64,000 nucleotides of DNA, taken from contig CAAGHA010000003.1 of assembly GCA_900769555.1 (NCBI GenBank), forward strand, positions 23,372-87,371, read 5' to 3'. How positions within the stretch are numbered: position 1 is the first letter of the stretch; the number at the start of each line of letters is the position of its first letter. This DNA is from Bacteroidales bacterium (GTDB taxonomy: Bacteria; Bacteroidota; Bacteroidia; Bacteroidales; Paludibacteraceae). Below, in pieces: positions 43,930-52,592 of the stretch. Both the position numbers and the translations under genes were made by a program. Under the pieces are notes generated by a model. It was not told the origin of the DNA. It saw only the letters and a program-made list of their open reading frames with translations, and made no database searches.

Positions 43930-44949
43930 TTATCTTCTTGCACTCTTAGCCTCAATTGCTTGCACAGCAGTAATAGCCACCATTTTAACGATGTCATCGA
44001 CAGAACAACCACGAGACAAATCATTGATAGGAGCTGCCAAGCCTTGCAACAAAGGTCCGATAGCTTCAGCACCTGCCAAACGTTGAACCAACTTATAACC
44101 AATATTACCTGCATCCAAAGTAGGGAATACCAAAACGTTGGCAGAACCGGCAACATCACTATCCGGAGCTTTGCTCTTTGCTACAGAAGGAACAATCGCA
44201 GCATCTAGTTGCAACTCCCCATCCAATTTCATATTCGGATCCATCTCCTTAGCCATTGCTGTAGCTTCAATTACCTTGTCAACCATCTCATGTTTAGCAC
44301 TACCTTTTGTTGAGAATGACAAAATAGCCACACGAGGATCTTCAAATCCATAAACACTCTTAGCGGTATTACCACTACATACAGCAATCTGAGCCAATTC
44401 TTCTGCAGACGGGTTAGGAGTAGCGGCACAATCTGCAAACAACATCAAACCATTGTTCCCAATATTTTTATCTTTGAAAATCATAATAAAACATCCCGAA
44501 ACAACACCTATGCCGGGAGCTGTTTTTACGATTTGGAAAGCAGGACGCAACACACTTCCGGTATAATTCTTTGCTCCGGCCACCTCTCCATCACCATCAC
44601 CACTCTTAATCATCAAACATGCTAAATAAAGAGGATCTTTTGATTGCTCAAATGCTTGTTCTTCTGTCATACCTTTACGCTGACGAAGTTTGAACAACAA
44701 ATCTGCATATTTCCGGTGGTTAGGGTTATCTTGAGGATCAATAATTTGAGCCTTGTCGATATTTTTCAACCCATATTCTGAAGAAAGCTTCTCAATCTCT
44801 TGTTTGTTCCCCAACAAAATAATGTTTGCAATCCCTTGCTCCAAAATAATGTCGGCAGCTTTCAACGTTCTCTCTTCCGTTCCTTCAGGAAGAATTATTC
44901 GCTGAGGATTTGCCTTAGCCCTACTAATGATACTTTCGATAAGTTCCAT
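43930..44949 (-). CDS. pta: Phosphate acetyltransferase
   Basis: 339 residues, the short single-domain form. MELIESIISRAKANPQRIILPEGTEERTL is close to the family start; ACLMIKSGDGDGEVAGA, AATPNPSAEELAQIA and SANVLVFPTLDAGNIGYKL are conserved blocks for CoA and phosphate binding. It makes acetyl phosphate from acetyl-CoA for ackA downstream. A TAAATTTG box on the minus strand at 45116-45123 is a possible promoter but would leave a leader of about 165 bases that includes a family A repeat hairpin. Confidence 0.97.
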   Translation of the reverse strand: MELIESIISRAKANPQRIILPEGTEERTLKAADIILEQGIANIILLGNKQEIEKLSSEYGLKNIDKAQIIDPQDNPNHRKYADLLFKLRQRKGMTEEQAFEQSKDPLYLACLMIKSGDGDGEVAGAKNYTGSVLRPAFQIVKTAPGIGVVSGCFIMIFKDKNIGNNGLMLFADCAATPNPSAEELAQIAVCSGNTAKSVYGFEDPRVAILSFSTKGSAKHEMVDKVIEATAMAKEMDPNMKLDGELQLDAAIVPSVAKSKAPDSDVAGSANVLVFPTLDAGNIGYKLVQRLAGAEAIGPLLQGLAAPINDLSRGCSVDDIVKMVAITAVQAIEAKSARR

Positions 44950-45042
44950 ACAATTATACCTTTTTTATTACTAGAATACGGAGAATATATTGCAATTCCC
45001 ATTTAAAAACTCTCAATGTAAATCTTCTCTGAAACAATAGCC

Positions 45043-45093
45043 TTAAGGCAACTTCTATAAATTCAACTAACGAGTTTATAGAACTTGCCTTAA
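45043..45093. repeat. Family A repeat reduced to a hairpin
   Basis: TTAAGGCAACTTCTATAAA (45043-45061) and TTTATAGAACTTGCCTTAA (45075-45093) are complementary at 18 of 19 positions with a 13-base loop. These are the two ends of the family A repeat with almost no interior. It lies between the pta start and the end of the type B sorting-domain gene and could form a strong RNA hairpin on either strand. Confidence 0.75.
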
Positions 45094-45185
45094 TTAAAAA
45101 TTAACTATCGTTTTGCAAATTTATAAAAAAGTGCCGTTTTGTAACATAGATTTTACAAAATGTTTTGCCCTAATTTAACTTTTTT

Positions 45186-46319
45186 TTATCGAATTAATGA
45201 AAAATGACCAACGATTTGTTCATCTGTATCGTGTATAGTAACAACAAACCAATAGTCTGTACTTGGCAAATTTTCGCCTTTATATGTACCATCCCATGCT
45301 TCATAACTATTCACAGAACTATAAAGAAGAAGACCTGACCGATTGAATATAGAGACTTGATACTGACGACATTTTGCCAGTTCGGGTAATTCAAAACGAT
45401 CATTCACTCCATCTCCATTAGGGGTGAAAAATTCGGGATATGAGAAGTCTATCTGTTTATATTGATAGAATGTTAACGTATCAATACAACCCAACGCATC
45501 TGTAACCTCTACTACATTTTCTCCTTCTAACAAATTTGCGAAGATATTATCTGTAGTCTCAACAGAACTATTCCATCTATACGTATAAGGTTTTTGACCT
45601 CCTAAAACCTCTGCAGTTGCACCTGCTCCATTTACACGAATGGTTGTAAAAATATCATTAATTTCTTCATAATAAATTGTAACAGAAGCTTGAGAAGTTA
45701 GATTCTCTTGCTTATGCTTTAATGTGTAATTTATAACATCTGATGAGCGACCGTCAGAAATATCAGGCATAAAGAAAATATTTCCATTAACAATTTTAAT
45801 TTGATCTCTGTACTGAGAATCATCAAATATTATATCCACATTTTCAAACGAAATATTATGTGCGGTATCAACCGAACTCGAACCCTCAAAACGGCATTCT
45901 ATATAATCATTTTTTATAATTTTTGTAATATCCAAATCAGATATAGGAATTGAACGATCACACGGAACCCTTACAGAAGAGAAGTTATCATCAACCGATA
46001 CTAAACGAAAAGTAGGTTTAATATCAACAAAGCCTTTTAAACTTCCATCAACATTAAGTACCAACACGCCTAAATCGGAATCACAAACCTTAAAAGTTAA
46101 ATTTTTATTATCGATAGGATATAGCGTATCGGAGGCTCCGGTAATCAAAAAAGCTGTATCATAGACATAACTAGAATAAGCATCTTTGTGGAAAGTAACA
46201 TCAACACATAAATCTGCATTAATCTTTTTCGAATAACGATTAATTGGGGAGAGGATACTCTGACTAACAGATACTACGGACCCCAATATAAATAATATAT
46301 AAACAAAAAACGTTCTCAT
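45186..46319 (-). CDS. Secreted protein with SprB-like repeat and T9SS type B (CHU_C) sorting domain
   Basis: 377 residues. Signal peptide (about 1-19, MRTFFVYILFILGSVVSVSQ). The middle is beta-rich; one SprB-type repeat is recognisable at about 225-285 (GGQKPYTYRWNSS followed by LLEGENVVEVTDALGC). The last 85 residues form the gliding-motility C-terminal domain, with FFTPNGDGVNDRFELPEL, YQVSIFNRSGLLLYSS and WDGTYKGENLPSTDYWF, the type B sorting signal that in Flavobacteria and Porphyromonadaceae uses PorP/SprF-like partners. A PorP/SprF gene is found at the right edge of the window. The protein is probably surface-exposed; its target is unknown. Confidence 0.85.
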   Translation of the reverse strand: MRTFFVYILFILGSVVSVSQSILSPINRYSKKINADLCVDVTFHKDAYSSYVYDTAFLITGASDTLYPIDNKNLTFKVCDSDLGVLVLNVDGSLKGFVDIKPTFRLVSVDDNFSSVRVPCDRSIPISDLDITKIIKNDYIECRFEGSSSVDTAHNISFENVDIIFDDSQYRDQIKIVNGNIFFMPDISDGRSSDVINYTLKHKQENLTSQASVTIYYEEINDIFTTIRVNGAGATAEVLGGQKPYTYRWNSSVETTDNIFANLLEGENVVEVTDALGCIDTLTFYQYKQIDFSYPEFFTPNGDGVNDRFELPELAKCRQYQVSIFNRSGLLLYSSVNSYEAWDGTYKGENLPSTDYWFVVTIHDTDEQIVGHFSLIR

Positions 46320-46365
46320 AACACTACACTTTTAATAATAACTATTCATTGACTAAAGGCAAACT

Positions 46366-46555
46366 CTTAAGGAAACTTCTATAAATTACAATTTTTGTTT
46401 CTAAATGTAATAAATTCTATTTCGGATGCTTTTGAATTCATTCTGTTTATCTTAGTTCTATTTACTCAGTTGCGATGTTCCTTACAACTCATTAATAAAA
46501 CCTTCAAAGTCATCTCTTCCTGATTTTTGCCTATCCTTAGTTAGGAAAATACAAG
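46366..46555 (-). repeat. Family A intergenic repeat, long copy, inverted
   Basis: Starts AAACTTCTATAAATTACA and continues TTTTTGTTTCTAAATGTAAT, the right end of the family read backwards. The interior has CTATTTACTCAGTTGCGATG, matching the reverse complement of the interior of the copy at 19820. The far end is diverged (AAAGTCATCTCTTCCTGA). Confidence 0.6.
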
Positions 46556-46613
46556 ATTCGTGCCAAACCGGCTACAAATCAACAGAAAATTAAAAAAAGT
46601 GGAAACTTTTTAA

Positions 46614-46719
46614 ATTAAGGTAACTTTAATAAATTACGATTCTTGTTTCTAAATGAAATAAATTCTATTTCGGATGCTTTTGAATTTATCTCAACCTAAT
46701 TTATAGAACTTACCTTAAA
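46614..46719 (-). repeat. Family A intergenic repeat, short copy with both ends
   Basis: Begins AAGGTAACTTTAATAAATTA (46618 on) and ends TAATTTATAGAACTTACCTT. Shares AAATTCTATTTCGGATGCTT (from about 46660) with the copy just upstream and, in reverse, with the copy at 50844, showing a shared interior module. Confidence 0.7.
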
Positions 46720-46740
46720 TATCGTTCCCACACAATCGAA

Positions 46741-47157
46741 TTAAAAATTTTTATACGGTAAAGAGGCCAACATCTCTGCCATTTTATTAACGGCCTTACC
46801 TAAAATTCCTTCAACCATAGGTTTGATAATCGGGTTTAAATCAGCCTTTATAGTCACTTTAATACGCGTATCATCAGGAGCAACCTGTTTCGTCTGAATC
46901 CATAAATTAAAACCAATCATCGATTTCTCTGCAGAAAACTTAACAGTTTTATTTGGTTCGCGTTCGATAATACGAATACCCATCTCACCAACTGGATTTA
47001 CAGAAAATTGACAACTATCAGCATCAAATTTCAAATCAGAGATTTGATCGGGAATCCTATTTTTAAATTTCTCTATATTATTAAGATCAGAGATAACACG
47101 AAATATTTCATCATCATTGCACTCTGCTTTATAAATAGTACTTTCAAACGTAGTCAT
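46741..47157 (-). CDS. SRPBCC/START-like ligand-binding protein
   Basis: About 138 residues from the ATG at 47155-47157 (MTTFESTIYK); a TTG just upstream would add only three residues. The start, the helix ISDLNNIEKFKNRIPD and the C-terminal helix PMVEGILGKAVNKMAEMLA fit the SRPBCC (polyketide cyclase/START) fold, which has a hydrophobic ligand cavity. Function unknown. It follows pyrE by about 10 bp; the pairing may be regulatory convenience only. Confidence 0.7.
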   Translation of the reverse strand: MTTFESTIYKAECNDDEIFRVISDLNNIEKFKNRIPDQISDLKFDADSCQFSVNPVGEMGIRIIEREPNKTVKFSAEKSMIGFNLWIQTKQVAPDDTRIKVTIKADLNPIIKPMVEGILGKAVNKMAEMLASLPYKNF

Positions 47158-47166
47158 ACGATACAA

Positions 47167-47799
47167 TTATTTACCCCACTCTCCAGGATTTTCTCTCCAA
47201 CTCTTCAACACCTCCAACTCTGCTTCACCAATTTTGTTTGTCTCCAATAAATGTTGAAGCACAGCAGTATAATTAGACAAGGTCATTAATTTTACATCAT
47301 CTTCGGCAAATTTTTGCTCAGCAACGGGGAATCCATAAGTAAAAATAGCCAACATACCTAAAACGTCAGCCTGAGCAGAACGCAAAGCCTTAACAGCTTT
47401 CAAACTACTACCACCAGTGGAAACCAAATCCTCAATTACAACAATTTTTTGACCCGGTTTCAAATCTCCTTCAACTAGATTTTCCAACCCATGATCTTTA
47501 GGAGCAGAACGAACATAAAGGAATGGCAGACCCAACTCATCTGCAACCAATGCCCCTTGAGGGATTCCGCCTGTAGCAACTCCTACTATTGCTTCAGCTT
47601 GAGGGAAATTTTCACGAATCAATTTTACAAAACAATCTTTGATGATTGTTCTGATTTCCGGGAAAGATAATGTTTTACGATTATCGCAATAAATTGGTGA
47701 TTTCCAACCTGATGCCCATGTAAAAGGAGATTTAGGTTGTACTTTTACAGCATCGATGCTTAATAACTTCTCTGCAACAAGATTTTGAATATTATCCAT
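47167..47799 (-). CDS. pyrE: Orotate phosphoribosyltransferase
   Basis: 210 residues, type I phosphoribosyltransferase. The PRPP loop is KIVVIEDLVSTGGSSLKAVK (about 114-133), and VGVATGGIPQGALVADELG and FLYVRSAPKDHG are conserved. It makes OMP from orotate and PRPP in pyrimidine synthesis. A TAATTTTG box on the minus strand (47825-47832) lies 26 bp before the ATG and is the likely promoter for it and the SRPBCC gene. Confidence 0.96.
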   Translation of the reverse strand: MDNIQNLVAEKLLSIDAVKVQPKSPFTWASGWKSPIYCDNRKTLSFPEIRTIIKDCFVKLIRENFPQAEAIVGVATGGIPQGALVADELGLPFLYVRSAPKDHGLENLVEGDLKPGQKIVVIEDLVSTGGSSLKAVKALRSAQADVLGMLAIFTYGFPVAEQKFAEDDVKLMTLSNYTAVLQHLLETNKIGEAELEVLKSWRENPGEWGK

Positions 47800-47824
47800 T
47801 TCTTCTATTCGTTTAAAATTTGTG

Positions 47825-47832
47825 CAAAATTA
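47825..47832 (-). promoter_or_regulatory. -7 box of pyrE
   Basis: Minus-strand TAATTTTG, a full TAnnTTTG match; no clear -33 element. Confidence 0.5.
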
Positions 47833-47882
47833 CAATAAATTTAGAAGTTGTTAAAATTTTCTTCAATAAATCGACTTTACAA

Positions 47883-47965
47883 TTTAAGGCAAGTTCCATA
47901 AATTAGGTCGAGATGTTTTTGAAGAGCATTATATTTAATTACATTCTTGCTAAAATTCTGATTAA
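47883..47965 (+). repeat. Family A intergenic repeat, partial copy
   Basis: AAGGCAAGTTCCATAAATTA (from 47886), then GGTCGAGATG and GAAGAGCAT as in the copies at 19820 and 50844. The right end is not recognisable. It lies upstream of the outer-membrane barrel gene. Confidence 0.6.
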
Positions 47966-48030
47966 ATGTTAAAAAAACAACACAATAATAAAAAAATGAT
48001 AGTTTTAAAAGAAAATTTATTAAAAAAAGA

Positions 48031-48038
48031 TATTTTTG
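48031..48038 (+). promoter_or_regulatory. -7 box of the barrel protein gene
   Basis: TATTTTTG, a full TAnnTTTG match, 25 bp before the ATG at 48064. Confidence 0.5.
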
Positions 48039-48063
48039 TGAGAAATTACGAAATAAAGTTTAT

Positions 48064-50826
48064 ATGCGAAAAGTACTTATCTCAATTTTACTATCAATAA
48101 GTTGTGCAGCAATGGCTCAATCTGATAGTTTACTTGCTCAGGTTTCAATTCATGGTGTGGTTACAGACAAAGAGAATAACGAAACTCTCCCCTATGCGCA
48201 CGTCCTACTGTACACTCTTCCGGATAGCACATTCATCACAGGTGCATCCTGCGATGAAAACGGAGAATTTATCGTTGAAAATGTAGAACCTAAAGAGTAT
48301 TTAATCAAGGCTAGTTACATCGGCTACATAGACACAGAAAAAATCATCAAGTTAGACGGACTGCATCAAAACACAAAGATAAAACCTCTTAGATTGGCAC
48401 CGGATAAGACTATGCTGGAAGAGGTGAAAATTCTGGCTGCTGCTACACCTTTATTGGTTAAAGAGGATACTTTGGTATATAATCCGGAAGCGTTCCGAGT
48501 AAAGGATGGAGCAATGATAGAAGATTTGGTTAAGAAATTACCTGGAGCCGACTTATCCAGCGACGGAAAATTGGTGATAAATGGAAAAGAAATCAAGAAA
48601 ATTTTAGTAGATGGGAAGGAGTTTTTTGCAGATGATCCTCAATTCTCATTGAAAAATTTACCTGCTAATTTAATTGATGAAATAAAGACCTATGACAAAA
48701 AGAGTGAAACTGCTGAATTGACCGGTGTGGATGACGATGAGGGAGAAACTGTACTCGACTTAAAAGTAAAAAAGGGAATGAAAAATGGTTGGGTTGGAAC
48801 TCTACAAGGAGGGGCCGGAAGCGACTTATTCAGAGACGATCCTGATTTCAGATATGAAGTAAATGCAAATATGAATAGATTTACAGATACTGATAATTTG
48901 GCAATTGTAGGGTCTCTTAACAATACAAATAGTATGGGAGATAGCCGAAATGTCTCTACCAACTCAGGAAATGGAATTACTAGAAATGGTAATATAGGTC
49001 TGACATTCTCCCATGAAAAGGATAAAAAGTTTGAAATTGGAGGAAATGTACAATATAGAAACAGCAAAAACGATGCTATCAAAAAGAGTGTTCGCGAAAA
49101 TTTCCATAAGAATGGTTCGTCTTTTAAACATGACAATTCCACCTCAGAAAAATTGCAAAACAACGTTTCGTCCAATCTAAAAATGAAATGGAGTCCGACT
49201 GAAAAGACCACCATCATATTTAGACCTGATATTTCTTATTCACGCACTAATAACTACTCAATTGGAACAACGGAAAATTTAAATTCATTAAAAATCCGAA
49301 ATAATTTCAATAGCTCAGAAAAGGAGAATATATCTGATAATTTTAGAGTAAATGGAACATTGCGATTTGTTCAAAAATTCGATAAAAAGGGAAGAAGTGT
49401 TTCATTTAACTCCGGAATCACTTATACCCTCACCCCAAGTGAGCAATGGAGCGATGCCAACACAGAATTTTATTTGGATGATGATAACGAAGCGGATTCA
49501 ACCCTACTTACATCTTTATATACAGACAAACGTAGTGATGGACTGACATACTATGTGGAAGGAGCCTATACTGAACCTGTTTTCAAAAATCATTCTTTGC
49601 AACTTAAATATCGTTTCCAACAAAGATCTGCAGAATCCTATTCGTTAGTTTACGATGAAATGCGTGAAAATCTATATATAGACTCTTTGAGTAGCGAAGT
49701 AGATAATGACTACAAAACCCATATTGCAGAAGCCAATCTACAAGGGAAATACACCAATTTCAACTATAACGTTGGTATTGCATTCCAACCTCAAATTTCT
49801 AGAACTCAAAATTTAGTCGGACCAAATGTTGGTCGGGATTATGAACAAACGGTTTTTAACTTCTCACCCAATTTGCGTTTCCGCTACAAATTTGACAAAA
49901 AGACAAACTTGACATTCCGATACAGAGGACAAAGTTCTGCACCTAATGTAGAGGATCTTCAGATGGTAATTGATGAGAGCGACCCACTGGACTTAAAATA
50001 TGGTAATCCTGATTTGAAACCATCATACAACAATAACATCACGTTACAATACAAAAGCTACAATGCTGACAAACAAAGAAGTATTATGACGAACGTTACG
50101 TTTAAAAACACATTAAATGCTATCTCCAACCAAATTGTATATGACCAATATACCGGAGTGCAAGAGAGCTATAAAGTTAATGTAAATGGCAATTGGGGTA
50201 TAGGTGGATTATTCATCTTGAGTACACCATTTAAAAACAAGAGTTTCACCTTTGGAACATCCACTAAGATAAACTACGATGAGGATGTTACACTCTTGGA
50301 GAGTTCAAAAGAAAATCTCTCAAATGCATTGGAAAATGGAGAAAAAAGCACTACGCACATCTTTTCTGCCGAAGAAAAACTTCAGTTGGCATACAGAAAT
50401 GATTATTTTGATATTATGGGAACTGCTACTATAGGATATCAAAAAGGTAAAAATGATATTTTAGAAAGAAATAACCGCGAAATCATCGACTATAATGCAA
50501 CCCTTAGTGCCAATGGTTACCTACCATGGAATATGACATTGTCAACTGATTTAAATTTCCACTATTATACAGGTTATACTGATGGTTTTGATAACAACGC
50601 TCTACTTTGGAATGCTCAATTATCAAAAAGCTTCCTTCCTAACAATATGGCAACTATCAAACTGAAAGTGATTGATATTCTTCAACAACAAAATAATCTT
50701 ACAAGAAGAATCGGTGAATCATCAATCACAGACACAGAATATAATACATTAGGAAGTTACTTCATTTTATCGTTCATTTGTAAAATCAATCAAATTGGAA
50801 AACAATACAAAGAGGATGATGATTGA
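48064..50826 (+). CDS. Outer-membrane beta-barrel protein with carboxypeptidase-like regulatory domain
   Basis: 920 residues. A signal peptide (1-18) is followed by a CarboxypepD_reg-like beta-sandwich (about 25-115; VHGVVTDKENNETLPYAHV seen as IHGVVTDKENNETLPYAHV), then a plug-like domain (about 125-225; PEAFRVKDGAMIEDLVKKLP and KKILVDGKEFFADDP), and a C-terminal barrel (OMP_b-brl_3 family) with alternating aromatic strands. It resembles TonB-dependent receptors but has no clear TonB box, and there is no SusD partner beside it. Substrate unknown. It stands alone between two copies of the family A repeat. Confidence 0.85.
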   Translation: MRKVLISILLSISCAAMAQSDSLLAQVSIHGVVTDKENNETLPYAHVLLYTLPDSTFITGASCDENGEFIVENVEPKEYLIKASYIGYIDTEKIIKLDGLHQNTKIKPLRLAPDKTMLEEVKILAAATPLLVKEDTLVYNPEAFRVKDGAMIEDLVKKLPGADLSSDGKLVINGKEIKKILVDGKEFFADDPQFSLKNLPANLIDEIKTYDKKSETAELTGVDDDEGETVLDLKVKKGMKNGWVGTLQGGAGSDLFRDDPDFRYEVNANMNRFTDTDNLAIVGSLNNTNSMGDSRNVSTNSGNGITRNGNIGLTFSHEKDKKFEIGGNVQYRNSKNDAIKKSVRENFHKNGSSFKHDNSTSEKLQNNVSSNLKMKWSPTEKTTIIFRPDISYSRTNNYSIGTTENLNSLKIRNNFNSSEKENISDNFRVNGTLRFVQKFDKKGRSVSFNSGITYTLTPSEQWSDANTEFYLDDDNEADSTLLTSLYTDKRSDGLTYYVEGAYTEPVFKNHSLQLKYRFQQRSAESYSLVYDEMRENLYIDSLSSEVDNDYKTHIAEANLQGKYTNFNYNVGIAFQPQISRTQNLVGPNVGRDYEQTVFNFSPNLRFRYKFDKKTNLTFRYRGQSSAPNVEDLQMVIDESDPLDLKYGNPDLKPSYNNNITLQYKSYNADKQRSIMTNVTFKNTLNAISNQIVYDQYTGVQESYKVNVNGNWGIGGLFILSTPFKNKSFTFGTSTKINYDEDVTLLESSKENLSNALENGEKSTTHIFSAEEKLQLAYRNDYFDIMGTATIGYQKGKNDILERNNREIIDYNATLSANGYLPWNMTLSTDLNFHYYTGYTDGFDNNALLWNAQLSKSFLPNNMATIKLKVIDILQQQNNLTRRIGESSITDTEYNTLGSYFILSFICKINQIGKQYKEDDD

Positions 50827-50843
50827 CATTTACAAATATTTCA

Positions 50844-51019
50844 GACAAGTTCTATAAATTAGGTCAAGATGATTTTGAAGAGCATTTTATTTAGATTGTT
50901 TTTATTCAGAAAAATCGTAACTAAATGAATAGAAGCAAGATAAATAAAATGAATTCAAAAGCATCCGAAATAAGATTATTAAGTATAAAACATAAATCGT
51001 AATTTATAGGAGTTGCCTT
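50844..51019 (+). repeat. Family A intergenic repeat, full-length copy
   Basis: Begins GACAAGTTCTATAAATTAGG (from 50844), TCAAGATGATTTTGAAGAGC; ends AAATCGTAATTTATAGGAGTT near 51012. The interior has AATTCAAAAGCATCCGAAAT, the reverse of the module seen at 46430 and 46660. It sits 18 bp past the barrel protein stop. Confidence 0.7.
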
Positions 51020-51304
51020 CAATAGATTACAAACATATACATATAAGAAGTGGGAAATTTTAATGTTTAATTAAATTTTACGATAAAAAATATTTTATTA
51101 TATTCGTAACAAAATAAAAATTTATTGTGAAATTACTCAGTACATTGGAAATTTCGACAAAAGGGAGGTGTGGTTTAATTTCAAACCTCGTTTATACGAA
51201 AAAAAAATATTGCGAGTTTGACAAAAATTTAAAAAAAAACAAACTGCTTCATAAAAAATCAAAACGAACCATTTAGGAATATTTATCAAAATAATATCAT
51301 TTTT
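51020..51304. other. AT-rich leader region of the Crp/Fnr pair
   Basis: 285 bp before the first regulator gene. It contains GAGGT GTGG / CAAACCTC (about 51164-51189) as a loose inverted repeat and a TATATTCG (51099-51106) that resembles a -7 box with one mismatch. No gene is seen. These could be an operator and promoter for the regulators; support is weak. Confidence 0.35.
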
Positions 51305-51901
51305 ATGGAAAAAAACTTTTACGCCTATCTAGAAAAGTATCACGGTAATCTAGTGGAAAATATTCGATTAAATGAAGATTCCATAGAGAGACTGAACGAT
51401 TGCTCTCGCATAATTAAACTTACTAGGGGCGAGATGTTACAGATGGAAGGAGAGGTAAGCAAAATATGGGGGTTTGTCACACAAGGTTTAGTAAGAACGT
51501 ATTACAAAAAAGGAGATACAGAAGTAACGGAAAAACTATCACATGAAGGAGATAATTTTATTGATTACGAAAGTTTTTTTAGAAAAACTATAAGCAATAG
51601 AAATATTCAAACAATAGAGCCTTCAGTAATTTTTATGTTCAAATACAATGAGTTAGAGAGAATTTGCGATGAGGATAAAGAGATAAAGAAACTGTTCCGG
51701 CGTTTAAAAAATGAAAACCTTATAAAGGTTAAAGAACGTCTTGACGATTCAGTATTCGAATCGGCCAAATTAAAATTCATGACACTATTAGAAAAAACCC
51801 CACAATATGTGCTTAGGGTTCCATCAATATTCATAGCTTCCTATTTGGGAATTACACCGGAAACTTTGAGTAGGATAAGAGCAAAAATGAGAATAGATTG
51901 A
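51305..51901 (+). CDS. Crp/Fnr-family transcription regulator 1
   Basis: 198 residues. An N-terminal cyclic-nucleotide-binding-like beta-roll (about 35-125; RGEMLQMEGEVSKIWGFVTQ and GLVRTYYKKGDTEVTEKLSH) is joined by a long helix to a C-terminal winged helix-turn-helix (about 165-195; VPSIFIASYLGITPETLSRI). The usual cAMP phosphate-binding RS motif is not seen in the roll, so the ligand is unknown. Its stop overlaps a TTG of the next regulator gene. The pair lies directly upstream of a CoA ligase and an acyltransferase gene, which they may control. Confidence 0.85.
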   Translation: MEKNFYAYLEKYHGNLVENIRLNEDSIERLNDCSRIIKLTRGEMLQMEGEVSKIWGFVTQGLVRTYYKKGDTEVTEKLSHEGDNFIDYESFFRKTISNRNIQTIEPSVIFMFKYNELERICDEDKEIKKLFRRLKNENLIKVKERLDDSVFESAKLKFMTLLEKTPQYVLRVPSIFIASYLGITPETLSRIRAKMRID

Positions 51902-51921
51902 AATATAAAGAAGCATATAGT

Positions 51922-52536
51922 ATGAGTATAAAAAGAATTGTCATAAATAAAGCCCTCATTCAATCGGAAGCAAAGAAAATTTATGGGGAGATATATCTAT
52001 CACACGAAGCTGAGTGTGCATTGCGTGAAATAACAACCATAGAAAGAGTAAGAAAACACACAAAGATATTGAATAATGGCGAGGTGTGCGATTTCATAGG
52101 AATTGTTATGAAAGGATTGGTTCAGATTTACCATAAAAAAGGTAAAAAGCGTGTTTCTGATGATTTTGCAACAGAAGCCTATCCTTTTTTTGATATTGAT
52201 GGATTTGTAAATGGAAAACCATCCGGTGTGGAAATAGAAGCTTTAGAACAAACAGTTTATGCCAAAATAGACAAGAAGAAACTTGAGAATTTATGCGAAC
52301 AATATAAGGATTTAGACAATCTTTATAATAGAATTTTGGAACATAGTTTAATCTCATATCAAGATAGACTTAATTTGGTTCTTCACTTAGATGCAGAAGA
52401 AAAGTACTCACATTTAGAGGAATCAAGAATTGGTTTGACTTCAAGAATCAGTTCCATTAACGTAGCTTCATTTATTGGTGTCACCCAAGAAACACTATGT
52501 AGAATAAAGGCAAAAATGTCTGACATCATATACTAA
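51922..52536 (+). CDS. Crp/Fnr-family transcription regulator 2
   Basis: About 204 residues from the ATG at 51922 (MSIKRIVINK), 20 bp past the first regulator; a TTG overlapping the previous stop would add eight residues. Same layout: a beta-roll (LNNGEVCDFIGIVMKGLVQI and YHKKGKKRVSDDFATEAYPF) and a C-terminal winged helix (about 173-200; ISSINVASFIGVTQETLCRI). It is a diverged paralogue of the gene before it, especially in the N-terminal 40 residues. The last helix has an extra tail MSDIIY. Possibly a heterodimer with its neighbour, which would be unusual. Confidence 0.82.
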   Translation: MSIKRIVINKALIQSEAKKIYGEIYLSHEAECALREITTIERVRKHTKILNNGEVCDFIGIVMKGLVQIYHKKGKKRVSDDFATEAYPFFDIDGFVNGKPSGVEIEALEQTVYAKIDKKKLENLCEQYKDLDNLYNRILEHSLISYQDRLNLVLHLDAEEKYSHLEESRIGLTSRISSINVASFIGVTQETLCRIKAKMSDIIY

Positions 52537-52592
52537 CTTTCTTTTTAAATAGAAAATATCTAAGGTCACACATACTAAATACGGATAGGTAA

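Larger units (their letters stand above)
46320..46740. other. Intergenic stretch holding two inverted copies of the family A repeat
   Basis: 421 bp between the start of the type B cargo gene and the stop of the SRPBCC gene. It contains copies at about 46366-46555 and 46614-46719, described separately, and little else. The unique sequence between the copies is about 60 bp with no gene. Confidence 0.7.

Noticed and set aside
48690..49217. 175-codon open frame on the minus strand
   Set aside because: Antisense to the barrel protein gene, which has clear domains; the product is Ser/Phe/Leu/Pro-rich, as expected of a shadow frame.
48064..50826. SusC-type nutrient receptor of a polysaccharide utilisation locus
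   Set aside because: No SusD partner or glycosidase genes adjoin it and there is no clear TonB box; it fits the OMP_b-brl_3 group better.
19820..51019. CRISPR array formed by the recurring repeat
   Set aside because: Copies are kilobases apart, variable in length, in both orientations and not separated by uniform spacers; no cas genes are present.
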